From assembly GCA_018666235.1 (NCBI GenBank), contig JABJAB010000001.1, positions 62,001-126,000 on the forward strand: a stretch of DNA of 64,000 nucleotides, written 5' to 3'. A model generated the notes under the pieces. That model worked only from the letters and a program-made list of their open reading frames with translations, was not told the origin of the DNA and did no database searches. Both the position numbers and the translations under genes were made by a program. Positions 25,635 through 35,026 of the stretch are shown one piece after another; positions within the stretch are counted from its first letter, which is position 1, and every line of letters begins with the position of its first letter. Source of the stretch: Ilumatobacter sp. GTDB taxonomy: Bacteria > Actinomycetota > Acidimicrobiia > Acidimicrobiales > Ilumatobacteraceae.

Positions 25635-27959
25635 ATGAGTCATACACCAGGCCTTCCGATGGATCACCTTCCACCCGATCCGGTTCCGTTTGGTGGCGTG
25701 GTCGCCAACACCTACGCGGAATCGACACCGGATTGGCCGCCACCGGTCCGGCCACCGGCAGGTGCACCGAACATCGTGTTGATCATGGTCGATGACCTTG
25801 GCTTCGGTCAGCTGTCGAGTTTTGGCGGACCAATCGAGGCCCCGCACCTCTCTGAGCTCGCCGCCAACGGTCTGCGGTACAACAACTTCCACACGACTGC
25901 GTTGTGCTCACCGAGCCGCGCGGCACTGCTCACGGGCCGCAACCACCACTCGGTTGGTTTCGCGACGATTGCCGAGATGGCCAGCGGCTTCCCCGGCGCC
26001 AACTCGTTCCTGCCGAAATCGGCGGCGTCGATCGCCGAGGTGCTGCGCCAGACGGGCTACGCCACCTACTGCGCCGGCAAATGGCACCTGACACCGACGA
26101 GCGAGCAGACCGCTGCCGGCCCGTTCGATCGTTGGCCGCTCGGGCTCGGTTTCGAGCGGTTCTATGGATTCCTTCCTGGCGAAGTCGACCAATGGCATCC
26201 GATGATGACCGTCGACAACCATCGGATCGAGACGCCGACACATGGCCGTCGAAACCCGGACGGGTCAACGAACGATTACCACGTCAGCGAAGACATCGTC
26301 AACGCGTCCATCAAGATGCTGCGCGACCAACAGCAGGTCGCGTCCGGGCGTCCGTTCTTCCTGTATCTCCCTTTCGGCGCACCCCACTGTCCGTTCCACG
26401 CGCCGCCCGAATACATCGACCACTACGCCGGACGATTCGATGACGGCTGGGACGTCCACCGCCAGGCCACCTACGAACGGCAGCTTGAGATGGGCATTAT
26501 TCCGGAGGGCACCGATCTCCCACCGCGCAATCGTGCTGTCTCGGCGTGGGAATCCCTCGACCCCGAGGCGCAACGGCTCTATGCGCGCCTCCAGGAGACG
26601 TTCTGCGGTTTCGTCGATCACACCGACGCACAGATCGGTCGGCTGATGGATGCGCTGCGCGAGCTCGGTGTGTTCGACGACACTGCGGTGATCTTTCTCA
26701 GCGATAACGGCGCGTCATCGGAGGGCGGCCAGCACGGCACGACGAACACCGAGCGGTTCCGGAACCTCATGTTCATGGAGGTCGACGAAATGGTCGACGA
26801 CATCGACCACATGGGCAGCCGCCACACCGACCCGCACTACCCGATTGGGTGGAGCCAAGCAGGCAACGCCCCCTTCCAACGGTGGAAGCGCGACACCCAT
26901 CGTGGCGGCAACACCGACCCGATGATCATTCACTGGCCCGCGCAGATTGCCCCGGAGGATCGTGGGTCGATTCGTAGCCAGTACCACCACATCACCGACC
27001 TCTTTCCGACACTGCTCGATCTGGCCGGGCTTCCTGTGCCGGGGCGAGTCAACGGTGTCGACCAGCAGCCGCTCGAAGGGGACAGCTTCGCGGCCACCAT
27101 CACGAACGGCGACGCGCCGAACGTGAAGGCCACCCAGTACTACGAGATGCTGGGGAGCCGCGCGATCTGGCACGAAGGTTGGACGGCGGTGACCTGGCAC
27201 AAGCCCGGAACGGACTGGGCCGACGACCCGTGGGAGCTGTATCACCAGGACGCGGACTACAGCCAGGCTCATGACCTCGCCGCCAAACATCCCGAGAAGC
27301 TCGCTGAGTTGATCGAGTTGTGGTGGGAAGAGGCCCGCGAGCACAACGTGCTGCCACTTGACGATCGCGGCCGCGAACGGTTCATCGATCCCACTCGTCC
27401 GGCGGCGAGCGAAGATCGCGAGGTGTACCGCTACTACCGCGGGACCACTCCAATCCCGAATCCGTCACTCCCCGTCATCCTCAACACGCCGCACACGATC
27501 ACTGCGCGCCTCACCGCGCAGTCGGGCGATGAAGGAGTGCTCGTGTCCCAGGGTGGCGAACTCGCGGGCTGGGTGTTGTTCGTGCAGGATGGCCGAGCGC
27601 ACTACATCCACAACGTGCTCAAGATCGAGATGACCGAGGTGGTCAGCGCTGAACCACTTCCGACCGGGCGCGAGATCGAACTCGCCGTCGTCTACGAGCC
27701 GATTGAACAGGGATGGGGCCGTGCGACGATGACGGTGGACGGTGTCGAGGTCGGCGTGAACGAGCGGATGCGGATCACCCCAATGGGGTACTCGATGGTG
27801 CAGGAAGGCTTCGCTGTCGGCAAGAGCTGGGGCACCCCGGTTGCCTTTGACCGCTATCAGGGGGTCTATGAGTTCACGGGCGATCTGCGCGTGGTCGAGA
27901 TGCGCACCGACCCGTCGCGTCAGGTCTGGACCCCGCGACCCGAGTGGAAGATGTCATAA
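25635..27959 (+). CDS. Arylsulfatase (formylglycine-dependent sulfatase)
   Basis: A 774-residue type I sulfatase that hydrolyses sulfate esters. The formylglycine site is CSPSR within TTALCSPSRAALLTGRNHH (Cys91), preceded by NIVLIMVDDLGFGQLSSFGG with metal-binding Asp53-Asp54, YCAGKWHLTP with the catalytic Lys-x-x-His, and FLSDNGASSEGG. Length and the C-terminal beta domain (from about 600) match the large arylsulfatases. A maturase (formylglycine-generating enzyme) is required but not in the window. No signal peptide is evident with the ATG at 25635 (alternative ATG 25659), so it may act in the cytoplasm. Convergent with the aminotransferase 3 bases downstream. Confidence 0.93.
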   Translation: MSHTPGLPMDHLPPDPVPFGGVVANTYAESTPDWPPPVRPPAGAPNIVLIMVDDLGFGQLSSFGGPIEAPHLSELAANGLRYNNFHTTALCSPSRAALLTGRNHHSVGFATIAEMASGFPGANSFLPKSAASIAEVLRQTGYATYCAGKWHLTPTSEQTAAGPFDRWPLGLGFERFYGFLPGEVDQWHPMMTVDNHRIETPTHGRRNPDGSTNDYHVSEDIVNASIKMLRDQQQVASGRPFFLYLPFGAPHCPFHAPPEYIDHYAGRFDDGWDVHRQATYERQLEMGIIPEGTDLPPRNRAVSAWESLDPEAQRLYARLQETFCGFVDHTDAQIGRLMDALRELGVFDDTAVIFLSDNGASSEGGQHGTTNTERFRNLMFMEVDEMVDDIDHMGSRHTDPHYPIGWSQAGNAPFQRWKRDTHRGGNTDPMIIHWPAQIAPEDRGSIRSQYHHITDLFPTLLDLAGLPVPGRVNGVDQQPLEGDSFAATITNGDAPNVKATQYYEMLGSRAIWHEGWTAVTWHKPGTDWADDPWELYHQDADYSQAHDLAAKHPEKLAELIELWWEEAREHNVLPLDDRGRERFIDPTRPAASEDREVYRYYRGTTPIPNPSLPVILNTPHTITARLTAQSGDEGVLVSQGGELAGWVLFVQDGRAHYIHNVLKIEMTEVVSAEPLPTGREIELAVVYEPIEQGWGRATMTVDGVEVGVNERMRITPMGYSMVQEGFAVGKSWGTPVAFDRYQGVYEFTGDLRVVEMRTDPSRQVWTPRPEWKMS

Positions 27960-27962
27960 CGG

Positions 27963-29735
27963 TCAGCCCGCGACGCGGTGGGCACGCCCTGACCGCGAGA
28001 CGGAGTTGGGATACGGAAACCAGCGCAGCTGCTCGAAGTCATCGGTGGTTTGCGGTGCGGTCCAGTCCCCCACCGGATCGTTCGCTGCGGCGACGCAGTG
28101 GGCACGTGCCGTGCGCAGATGAGCGGAGAGGTTGCTGGGCCCACGCGTCCGTCGGTTCTCGTAACGCATCTGGCCGTCTGCATACGAGACGCCAAACAGT
28201 GACATCGCCGGGTCCGTCCGCGCAGCGCGGTGATGCCAGAGACCGGTGTCTGGCTCGAAGCGATACTCCGGCATCAAGGCCGCGCCGTGTTCGGCGACGA
28301 TGTGGACGGCGTCGACGATGTACCGGAACGTCTCTTCGTCGATGAAGTAGTTGAAGTTCACACGCACCCAGCCGGGTTTGATCCCCTCGCAGCCACGATT
28401 GATCTCGCGTTGAAATGCGTGCGAGCGATCGATGTCGATGCCGAGCAGCCGGTGACCGTATGGCCCCGCGCACGAGCAGCCGCCGCGCGACTGGATGCCA
28501 AACAGGTCGTTGAGCAGTGCGACCACGAAGTTGTGATGGAGGTACTTGCCGTCGCTTCCGGAGCGGACGACGAAGGACACAATCGACAGTCGTTCCGCCT
28601 GGTGGTTGCCGAGCACCAGGACGTTCGAGTCAGCGTCCCACGAATCGATCGCCCGGCTGACAAAGTCATGTTCGCGCCGTCCGATTGCGCCAACCCCCAC
28701 GGCTTGCTTCAGCTGGAACACCAGCCCGGCACGAATCGATTCGACGATGGCGGGCGTGCCTGCCTCTTCGCGGTGTTCAACCCCCGGGTGGTAGTCGTGT
28801 TCATTGGTGTTCACATAGGTGACCGAGCCGCCGCCGGGGACGTCCGGCACCCGATTCGCAAAGAGCGTTCGACGGGCCACCAACACCCCTGGTGTTCCAG
28901 GTCCGCCGATCATTTTGTGGGGAGAAATGAACACGGCGTCCTTGTACGCGAGTGACCCATTGGCGTCGTGCTCAATGGCGGCGGCACTGCCCATCTCGAT
29001 CCCGACATATGGTGCTGCTGCCGCGAAGTCCCAGAACGCAAGGGCTCCGTGGCGGTGCAGCATCGACGACACAGCGTCGGCATCCGTGACGATGCCGGTG
29101 ACGTTCGACGCTGCTGAAAACGATCCGATCTTCACCGGCCGTCGGGCATGACGGGTCGGCTCTTGCTCGAGGTGGTCGAGGCTGATGTGGCCGTCGGCGT
29201 CCTCGTCGATGATGATCACGTCGGCAATGGATTCCCGCCATGGCAGCTCGTTTGAATGGTGTTCATACGGCCCAATGAATACGACCGGGCGATCGTCCTC
29301 AGGGATCTGAGCGGACAGGTTCCAGCGGTCGTCGAGTACTGATGGGATCCGCAACCCGAGAACGCCGATCAACTTGTCGATGGCACCGGTCGCTCCGCTT
29401 CCACAGAAGAGCACGGCGTGTTCGTCGGTTGCGCCGACACACGATGCGATGATCGAGCGTGCCTCTTCACGGAAGCGCGTCGTCTGGAGTCCCGTCCCGG
29501 AAGCCTCCGTGTGCGTGTTCGCATACAGCGGGAGCACGATGTCTCGGAGGTAGTCCTCGATGAAGCGCAGCGAGCGACCTGACGCGGTGTAGTCGGCGTA
29601 CACCACTGGGCGGGGTCCGAACGGGCCGTCGATGATCTCATCGCCACCGATGATCGAGTCGCGAATCGTCGACACCAGGCGGTCGGTCGCCCGCAGGTTC
29701 CGTTCCTCGGTCTCGTGGGGGCGATGGGCGTCCAT
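27963..29735 (-). CDS. Class V PLP aminotransferase / cysteine desulfurase-like protein
   Basis: A 590-residue fold-type I PLP enzyme. The cofactor Lys is predicted in FISPHKMIGGPGTPGVL (Lys274), FAAAAPYVGIEM follows an Asp in FWDF that would contact the pyridine nitrogen, THTEASGTG and CGSGATGAIDKLIG match the phosphate-binding region. A Cys-containing loop RGGCSCAGPYGHRL resembles the Cys loop of NifS/Csd-type desulfurases. It is longer than usual (400-450) because of an about 90-residue C-terminal extension of unknown role. ATG start. Divergent from glutamate decarboxylase; whether it has desulfurase or transaminase activity is not decidable. Confidence 0.85.
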   Translation of the reverse strand: MDAHRPHETEERNLRATDRLVSTIRDSIIGGDEIIDGPFGPRPVVYADYTASGRSLRFIEDYLRDIVLPLYANTHTEASGTGLQTTRFREEARSIIASCVGATDEHAVLFCGSGATGAIDKLIGVLGLRIPSVLDDRWNLSAQIPEDDRPVVFIGPYEHHSNELPWRESIADVIIIDEDADGHISLDHLEQEPTRHARRPVKIGSFSAASNVTGIVTDADAVSSMLHRHGALAFWDFAAAAPYVGIEMGSAAAIEHDANGSLAYKDAVFISPHKMIGGPGTPGVLVARRTLFANRVPDVPGGGSVTYVNTNEHDYHPGVEHREEAGTPAIVESIRAGLVFQLKQAVGVGAIGRREHDFVSRAIDSWDADSNVLVLGNHQAERLSIVSFVVRSGSDGKYLHHNFVVALLNDLFGIQSRGGCSCAGPYGHRLLGIDIDRSHAFQREINRGCEGIKPGWVRVNFNYFIDEETFRYIVDAVHIVAEHGAALMPEYRFEPDTGLWHHRAARTDPAMSLFGVSYADGQMRYENRRTRGPSNLSAHLRTARAHCVAAANDPVGDWTAPQTTDDFEQLRWFPYPNSVSRSGRAHRVAG

Positions 29736-29899
29736 GGCCCCATTCTGGCTGTTCCCCGAAAAGCGCCGACAGAGTCGGACGTCCTACCGAACTCATCGCG
29801 CGGACGGTCGCGGGCATCGACGGGGCACAGTCCTGAGCGAGCATCTACGGTTGCATCCTGCGCCGAACGATTCCGTTCGCCCATCCGAAGGAGCCACCG

Positions 29900-31273
29900 T
29901 TGGTCCACCGACACATCTCGAACGACGAAATGCTCGATCCCGCATACGCCGGCCGATTCGCGCACGCACCGATTCCCAAGAATCGGATGCCAGAGAACGA
30001 ATCGCTGGCGGGATCCGTGTACCGGATGATCCACGACGAACTCCTGCTCGACGGAAGTTCGCGTCTGAACATGGCGACGTTCGTGACGACGTGGATGGAG
30101 CCCGAGGCCGAGCAGTTGATGGCCGAGACGTTCGACAAGAACATGATCGACAAAGACGAGTATCCGCAGACGGCGGAGATCGAGCGGCGTTGCGTGAACA
30201 TTGTTGCGGACCTGTTCCACGCGCCGAATAAAGGCGATGCCATCGGAGTCTCCACAATCGGGTCGAGCGAAGCGGTGATGCTCGGCGGACTGGCCATGAA
30301 ATGGAAGTGGCGTCAACGCCGGGAGGCGGCGGGTCTCTCTCTCAGTCGGCCAAACATGGTGATGGGATCGAACGTTCAGGTCGTGTGGGAGAAGTTCTGC
30401 CGGTACTGGGACGTCGAGCCCCGTTACGTTCCCGTCACTGCCGACCGGTTCACGGTGACGCCTGACGACGTCATGCAGCGCGTCGACGAGAACACGATCG
30501 GTGTGATCCCGATTCTCGGCACGACCTACACCGGCGAGTACGAACCGGTCGCCGAGATCCACGACCGCGTGGTTGCGTACAACACCGAGCACGGAACGGA
30601 TATCCCGATCCACGTCGATGCAGCGAGCGGAGGGTTCGTCGCCCCATTTCTGGATCCCGACCTCATCTGGGATTTTCGTCTCCCTCAGGTGAAGTCGATC
30701 AATGTCTCGGGCCACAAGTACGGCCTCACCTACCCCGGCATCGGGTTCGTGGTCTGGCGATCTGCCGACGACTTGCCTGAGGAGCTGGTGTTCCATGTGA
30801 ACTACCTCGGTGGTGACATGCCGACGTTCACGCTGAACTTCTCACGGCCCGGCAATCAGATCATTGGCCAGTACTACAACTTTGTCCGGCTTGGACGGGA
30901 CGGGTATCGGCGAATCATGGAGTCGCTCCGGGCCACCGCGCTCCATCTCTCCTCGGCCATTGCAAAGCTCGGCCCCTTCGACGTCGTCAGCGACGGTTCG
31001 GCGATCCCGGTTCTTGCATTCAAGATGAACGCGTCGGCCGGATTCACCGTGTTTGATGTCTCTGACCGGCTGCGGGCCAACGGCTGGCAGGTTCCCGCGT
31101 ACACGATGCCGGCTGACGCCGAGGACGTCGCCGTGCTGCGCATTGTGGTGCGCGAGGGGTTCGGGATGGACCTCGCTGACATGCTGCTCGACTCGATCGG
31201 CAAAGCCGTCGACCACCTCCAGCAGTACCCGCCTCCGCACGCGCAGTCCGAACCCGGCTTCAACCACACCTGA
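29900..31273 (+). CDS. gadB: Glutamate decarboxylase
   Basis: Converts glutamate to GABA and CO2, consuming a proton (acid resistance or GABA shunt). The 457-residue product is close to the 466 of the enteric enzyme. MIHDELLLDGSSRLNMATFVTTWMEPEAE and STIGSSEAVMLGGLAMKWKWR are typical, and the PLP Lys lies in INVSGHKYGLTYPGIG (Lys273). The start is a TTG at 29900 with a good AAGGAG at -6 to -12; the next ATG would delete the conserved N-terminus. The C-terminal pH-switch motif (HHTGH-like) of enterobacterial GadB is not present; the protein ends EPGFNHT. Confidence 0.93.
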   Translation: MVHRHISNDEMLDPAYAGRFAHAPIPKNRMPENESLAGSVYRMIHDELLLDGSSRLNMATFVTTWMEPEAEQLMAETFDKNMIDKDEYPQTAEIERRCVNIVADLFHAPNKGDAIGVSTIGSSEAVMLGGLAMKWKWRQRREAAGLSLSRPNMVMGSNVQVVWEKFCRYWDVEPRYVPVTADRFTVTPDDVMQRVDENTIGVIPILGTTYTGEYEPVAEIHDRVVAYNTEHGTDIPIHVDAASGGFVAPFLDPDLIWDFRLPQVKSINVSGHKYGLTYPGIGFVVWRSADDLPEELVFHVNYLGGDMPTFTLNFSRPGNQIIGQYYNFVRLGRDGYRRIMESLRATALHLSSAIAKLGPFDVVSDGSAIPVLAFKMNASAGFTVFDVSDRLRANGWQVPAYTMPADAEDVAVLRIVVREGFGMDLADMLLDSIGKAVDHLQQYPPPHAQSEPGFNHT

Positions 31274-31314
31274 ACCGGCCGGCTCACCGCCGTCTCGGGT
31301 GATGACTGCGGTGG

Positions 31315-32973
31315 TTACTTCTTTTTCGCGGCCTTCTTCTTCGCCGCAGCTTTCTTGGCAGGAGCTTTCTTCGGCGAAACTGACCGCCGCTTGGTGACCG
31401 CCCGCTTGACAGCGACGCGTTCTTTGATCTCTTCGCTGCTCGGCTCGACCGGGTCGACGCCGTCGCCACCGTGACGCATTGGTGGCGGGGGCTGCGGGAC
31501 GGCCCACTCGGCGCCGGTTGCCTCGAAGAGACGTTCCACTTCGGCGATGTGGAGATCGACGAGATGCCACAGATCAGGTATCAGCTCTCGATCGGAGATG
31601 AGTCCGAAGTCCATCCGGTCGGCGTATGAATGCACGGTGATGTTGAGGCCGACCCCATCGGTGATCGTCGACACGGGGATGTAGGCGTCGAGCTTCGCTC
31701 CGGCGAAGTACAGCGGCTGCCGGGGCCCTGGGACGTTCGAGATCACCACGTTGATGGGGCTGTTCACGCGGTCGGCCAGCTTGAGTCGCGAAACGAGACG
31801 GATTGCTGACGCGGCGACGACCGGGGAGGTGTAGTCGGTGGCTTGGCCAAGCGCTTCGGCCGGCATCAGGTCGAATTGGTGCTTACCGACATTCATCGCT
31901 TCGCGGCACAGCGCTACTCGCTCGATCGGGCCCGCGCAGTTCGTCGGGAGGTCAGCGACGATGGCTGAGACGCGGTTGGTCCACGGGTCTTCTTCGTCGC
32001 CGGTTCGAATCGACACGGGCACCATTGCTCGGAGCGGCACATCAGGCAGTGCATCGTTTTCGATGAGGTAGGAGCGCAGTGCACCGGTACAAATGGCCAT
32101 CACGACATCGTTGAGCGTGCCGCCGGTTGCGTCCTTGAGTCGCTTGAGGTTCTCGAGTGATGTCGACCGCATCGCGAAACGACGGTCCGGGGTCACTGAC
32201 GCGTTCCACGGTGTGGGCGGTGCCGACGTCAGTGGCAACGACACCCGCTCGTTGGACCGGTCGCTGGTGGGGTCCGAGCGGCGCGCGATCGCTCCGAGCG
32301 TTGAACGCGCTTGGGTCGCGATCCCACTGACACTGGTGATGCCGGCAGCATCGGCGAAATCGCGCACCACATTCAACGACAGTCGCACCTGTCGAATCGG
32401 GTTGATTGCGAGGTTCTTGGCGGCGGTCTGCAGCATGTCGCTGCGACTCGGCGGCTCTTCACCGACCCACTCGCGATGCTCGAGCGGGTAGATCGCGTCG
32501 GGCGAATCATCGGTGAACATTTTGAGCATGATCACGCCGGAGGCGCCGTCGATCGTGGCGTGGTGCGTCTTTTGCAGCAGCGCCCAGCGGCCATCGGCCA
32601 GGCCCTCGATGACGTACGCCTCCCACAGTGGGCGCGAACGATCCATTTTGCGGCCGACGATACGAGCGACCTGCTCGGCGAGCTGGTCGGCTGCGCCGGG
32701 TGGGGCGAGGCCGATGTGACGTACGTGGAAATCAATGTCGAAGTCCGCGTCCTCGATCCAATAGGGACGGTCGAGTTCAAACGGCACCTCGACCACCTTG
32801 CGGCGGAGCGGCTCGAGGTGGCCGACCATGATGCTCAACCGGTTTCGCACCTCGGTGAACGGGTCGAAATCCGCCGACGGGCGCTCGTAGATGCTCAGCC
32901 CGTTGACGTGCCCGTAAGTGTTCGGCGTCTCCATCAGCAAGAAACTGACGTCGAGTCCGGTGAGCTGCTTCAT
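31315..32973 (-). CDS. Wax ester synthase / diacylglycerol acyltransferase (WS/DGAT)
   Basis: Esterifies acyl-CoA with fatty alcohols or diacylglycerol to make storage wax esters or triacylglycerol, at the membrane/lipid droplet surface. The 552-residue protein has the catalytic HHxxxDG as KTHHATIDGASG (His138, Asp142), PLWEAYVIEGL, and the C-terminal NVVISNVPGP and LNITVHSYADRMDFGLISD blocks of the family. The last 40 or so residues form a basic Lys/Ala tail (VKRAVTKRRSVSPKK then repeated AKK), resembling nucleic-acid-binding histone-like tails, which is not part of the usual core. ATG at 32973 followed by the conserved LTGLDVSFLLMET. Confidence 0.92.
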   Translation of the reverse strand: MKQLTGLDVSFLLMETPNTYGHVNGLSIYERPSADFDPFTEVRNRLSIMVGHLEPLRRKVVEVPFELDRPYWIEDADFDIDFHVRHIGLAPPGAADQLAEQVARIVGRKMDRSRPLWEAYVIEGLADGRWALLQKTHHATIDGASGVIMLKMFTDDSPDAIYPLEHREWVGEEPPSRSDMLQTAAKNLAINPIRQVRLSLNVVRDFADAAGITSVSGIATQARSTLGAIARRSDPTSDRSNERVSLPLTSAPPTPWNASVTPDRRFAMRSTSLENLKRLKDATGGTLNDVVMAICTGALRSYLIENDALPDVPLRAMVPVSIRTGDEEDPWTNRVSAIVADLPTNCAGPIERVALCREAMNVGKHQFDLMPAEALGQATDYTSPVVAASAIRLVSRLKLADRVNSPINVVISNVPGPRQPLYFAGAKLDAYIPVSTITDGVGLNITVHSYADRMDFGLISDRELIPDLWHLVDLHIAEVERLFEATGAEWAVPQPPPPMRHGGDGVDPVEPSSEEIKERVAVKRAVTKRRSVSPKKAPAKKAAAKKKAAKKK

Positions 32974-33092
32974 GTGCGATCCCCTTCAGCATGACGTTGA
33001 TCGATGAGCAAGCAGCCTCGCCGCCCGATCTGGCGAAAGTCAAAACCGACCGTCGTTGCAGGACTCTCGCGAAGAGCTGCCATCATGCGGTC

Positions 33093-33686
33093 GTGGCACG
33101 AACAAGACTCCGACTCGGCATCGATCTGGACGGCGTGGTGGCCGACTTCAACGGCGGGTGGACGCAGTTGCACAACAACGAGTTCGGCGGACGCCTCACC
33201 CCTGACCTGGTCACGTCGTGGGACGGTCTACACACGCTGGGCGGGTTCGATGACATGGAGGATTTCTGGGCCTGGGCTCGCGGCAACGACGAACGACCGT
33301 CGATCTTTCGCCATTTGGACCTGCTCCCTGGGGCACTTGACACACTCCGCGCGCTCGACGCCGAGGGACACCGGGTCGTGATCGTCTCGACAAAACCCGA
33401 CTGGGCTGTCCACGAAACGATGCACTGGTTGGCTGACAACGAGATCCCCACACGTGAGGTGCACCTCACGTTCACGAAGTATCTCGTCGACTGCGACGTG
33501 TACCTCGACGATGCACCTGGTGTCCTCCCCGAGTTGGTGGAACACCACCCGGATGCACTGGTCTGCAGGTTCGTTCGCCCGTGGAACCAACCGGTTGCCG
33601 GCGCCGTCGATGTCCGCGATTGGTCGGAGTTTCATGCGATCGTCACCGAGCAGACACCTCGCCGCGCGACTGGTGTCGCCGATTGA
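33093..33686 (+). CDS. HAD-superfamily 5'(3')-deoxyribonucleotidase-like phosphatase
   Basis: A 197-residue HAD-fold phosphatase. Motif I is LGIDLDGVVADFN (Asp11 nucleophile, Asp13 acid/base), motif II is VVIVSTKPDW, and motif III/IV is KYLVDCDVYLDDAP (Lys and two metal Asp), all intact. The pattern and length match the NT5C deoxyribonucleotidase type. I start at the GTG at 33093, because sequence upstream to the open ATG at 32991 looks non-coding. It lies just before the PhnD-CEE transporter and is paralogous to the HAD gene that follows it at 37526. Possible role is hydrolysis of an imported phosphate ester. Confidence 0.85.
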   Translation: MARTRLRLGIDLDGVVADFNGGWTQLHNNEFGGRLTPDLVTSWDGLHTLGGFDDMEDFWAWARGNDERPSIFRHLDLLPGALDTLRALDAEGHRVVIVSTKPDWAVHETMHWLADNEIPTREVHLTFTKYLVDCDVYLDDAPGVLPELVEHHPDALVCRFVRPWNQPVAGAVDVRDWSEFHAIVTEQTPRRATGVAD

Positions 33687-33814
33687 CCTAGCCTCGCAGT
33701 TGTCCTGCAACGACGGTGCCTGGGCGGGCCGTCGCGATCAGGGGGAGACAACATCCGCCTCGCTCCGTCTCACCACGGTGTCCCGCCCCTCAACTGCAAG
33801 AGAAAGATGTGAAC

Positions 33815-34933
33815 ATGACCCGGTCACTGACGAAGCGTTCCTTCGTCGCACTCGCCGCAAGCGCCGCACTGGTACTCGCTGCATGCGGCAGCGATGATGA
33901 TGCTGCTGACGCACCATCGACCGAAGCACCCGCTCAGACCGACGCACCGGCCGACGCCGCAGCACCGGTGGAGACCGACGCACCCGCTGACACCGCAGCG
34001 CCAGCCGATACCGCAGCACCTGCTGATGACGTCGACCGTGAAGGCTGGCCCGACAAGCTCGTCTTCACGCTCACGCCGAGCCAAGAGACCGGCGGGCTCA
34101 TCGAGACCGCACAGCCACTCGCCGACATGCTCGGTGAGCGCCTCGGCCTCGAAGTCGAAGCACTCGTGCCGACGGATTACTCCGGCGTCATCGTCGCCCT
34201 CGAGTCTGGGCAGGCACAGGTTGCCGGTGGTCTCGGACCGCGCCAGATGGTGCAGGCCGAAGAGCAGGCCGGCGCCGAGCTGATCCTGCAGGCCGAGCGT
34301 TTCGGTTCGCTGCTGTACGTGACGCAGTGGTTCACCAACGACCCCGACACCTACTGTGATGACACTCCGGTGGCCGACGAAGACGGCTTCTTGTTCTGCA
34401 ATGGCGTCCTCGACGCCGAGAGTGCAGCCGATGGCCCGATCGGCGCCGACAAGCTGGCGCTGCTGGAAGGCAAGACCGTGTCATTCGTCGACCAGGGTTC
34501 AACCTCTGGCTACGCCATCCCGGCCCTCCAGCTGGACGAAGCTGGCGTCGATCCGATCGACGGCATCAACGGCCTCTTTGCCGGCGGTCATGACAGTTCG
34601 GTCCAGGCCGTGTACGACGGTGATGCCGAAGTCGGCGTCTCGTTCAACGACGCCCGTGGCCAGATCGAAGAGACGAGCCCTGACGTCGGCGAGAAGGTCG
34701 TCGTGTTCGGTTGGTCCGGCCCGATCCCGAACGACGGCTTCGCCGTTGCCGGTGACCTCCCCGAGTCCCTCGTCGCAGCCATTACCGCTGCGTTCGTCGA
34801 CATCGCCGCAACCGAAGACGGCGCGACTGTCCTCGACGAGCTCTACGAGATCGACGGCCTCGTGCCGGTGACCTCAGCAGATTTCGACGTCATCCGTGAC
34901 CTCGAAGTCAAGCTCGGCGACGTTCTCGAGTGA
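33815..34933 (+). CDS. phnD: PhnD-type phosphonate/phosphite ABC substrate-binding lipoprotein
   Basis: Extracytoplasmic binding protein of a phosphonate-type ABC importer. The 372-residue precursor has a lipobox LVLAAC (Cys24), an Asp/Pro/Ala/Thr-rich tether to about 110 and a PhnD-family ligand domain: LADMLGERLGLEVEALVPTDY, VAGGLGPRQM, FVDQGSTSGYAIPALQL, and FGWSGPIPNDGFAV. Start at ATG 33815 (AAAG before it); GTG at 33809 is an alternative. Substrate may be phosphonate, phosphite or a phosphate ester; no C-P lyase is in the window. Followed by a strong hairpin and phnC. Confidence 0.9.
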   Translation: MTRSLTKRSFVALAASAALVLAACGSDDDAADAPSTEAPAQTDAPADAAAPVETDAPADTAAPADTAAPADDVDREGWPDKLVFTLTPSQETGGLIETAQPLADMLGERLGLEVEALVPTDYSGVIVALESGQAQVAGGLGPRQMVQAEEQAGAELILQAERFGSLLYVTQWFTNDPDTYCDDTPVADEDGFLFCNGVLDAESAADGPIGADKLALLEGKTVSFVDQGSTSGYAIPALQLDEAGVDPIDGINGLFAGGHDSSVQAVYDGDAEVGVSFNDARGQIEETSPDVGEKVVVFGWSGPIPNDGFAVAGDLPESLVAAITAAFVDIAATEDGATVLDELYEIDGLVPVTSADFDVIRDLEVKLGDVLE

Positions 34934-34940
34934 TCTGCTC

Positions 34941-34983
34941 GCCGGTGTGACATCTGGTGCCTGGCACCAGATGTCACACCGGC
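34941..34983. repeat. 20-bp perfect inverted repeat between phnD and phnC
   Basis: Arms GCCGGTGTGACATCTGGTGC (34941-34960) and exact complement (34964-34983) with a 3-base loop CTG. It lies 8 bases past the phnD stop and 43 bases before phnC. In binding-protein operons such hairpins stabilise the 5' transcript or partly terminate, raising binding protein over transporter. No T run follows. Confidence 0.75.
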
Positions 34984-35026
34984 ATGATCCTCCCGTCCGT
35001 TCCACTCGATCCAGGTCCTGCCACCC

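Noticed and set aside
29369..30796. 475-codon open frame on the minus strand
   Set aside because: Runs antisense through gadB; only shadow coding.
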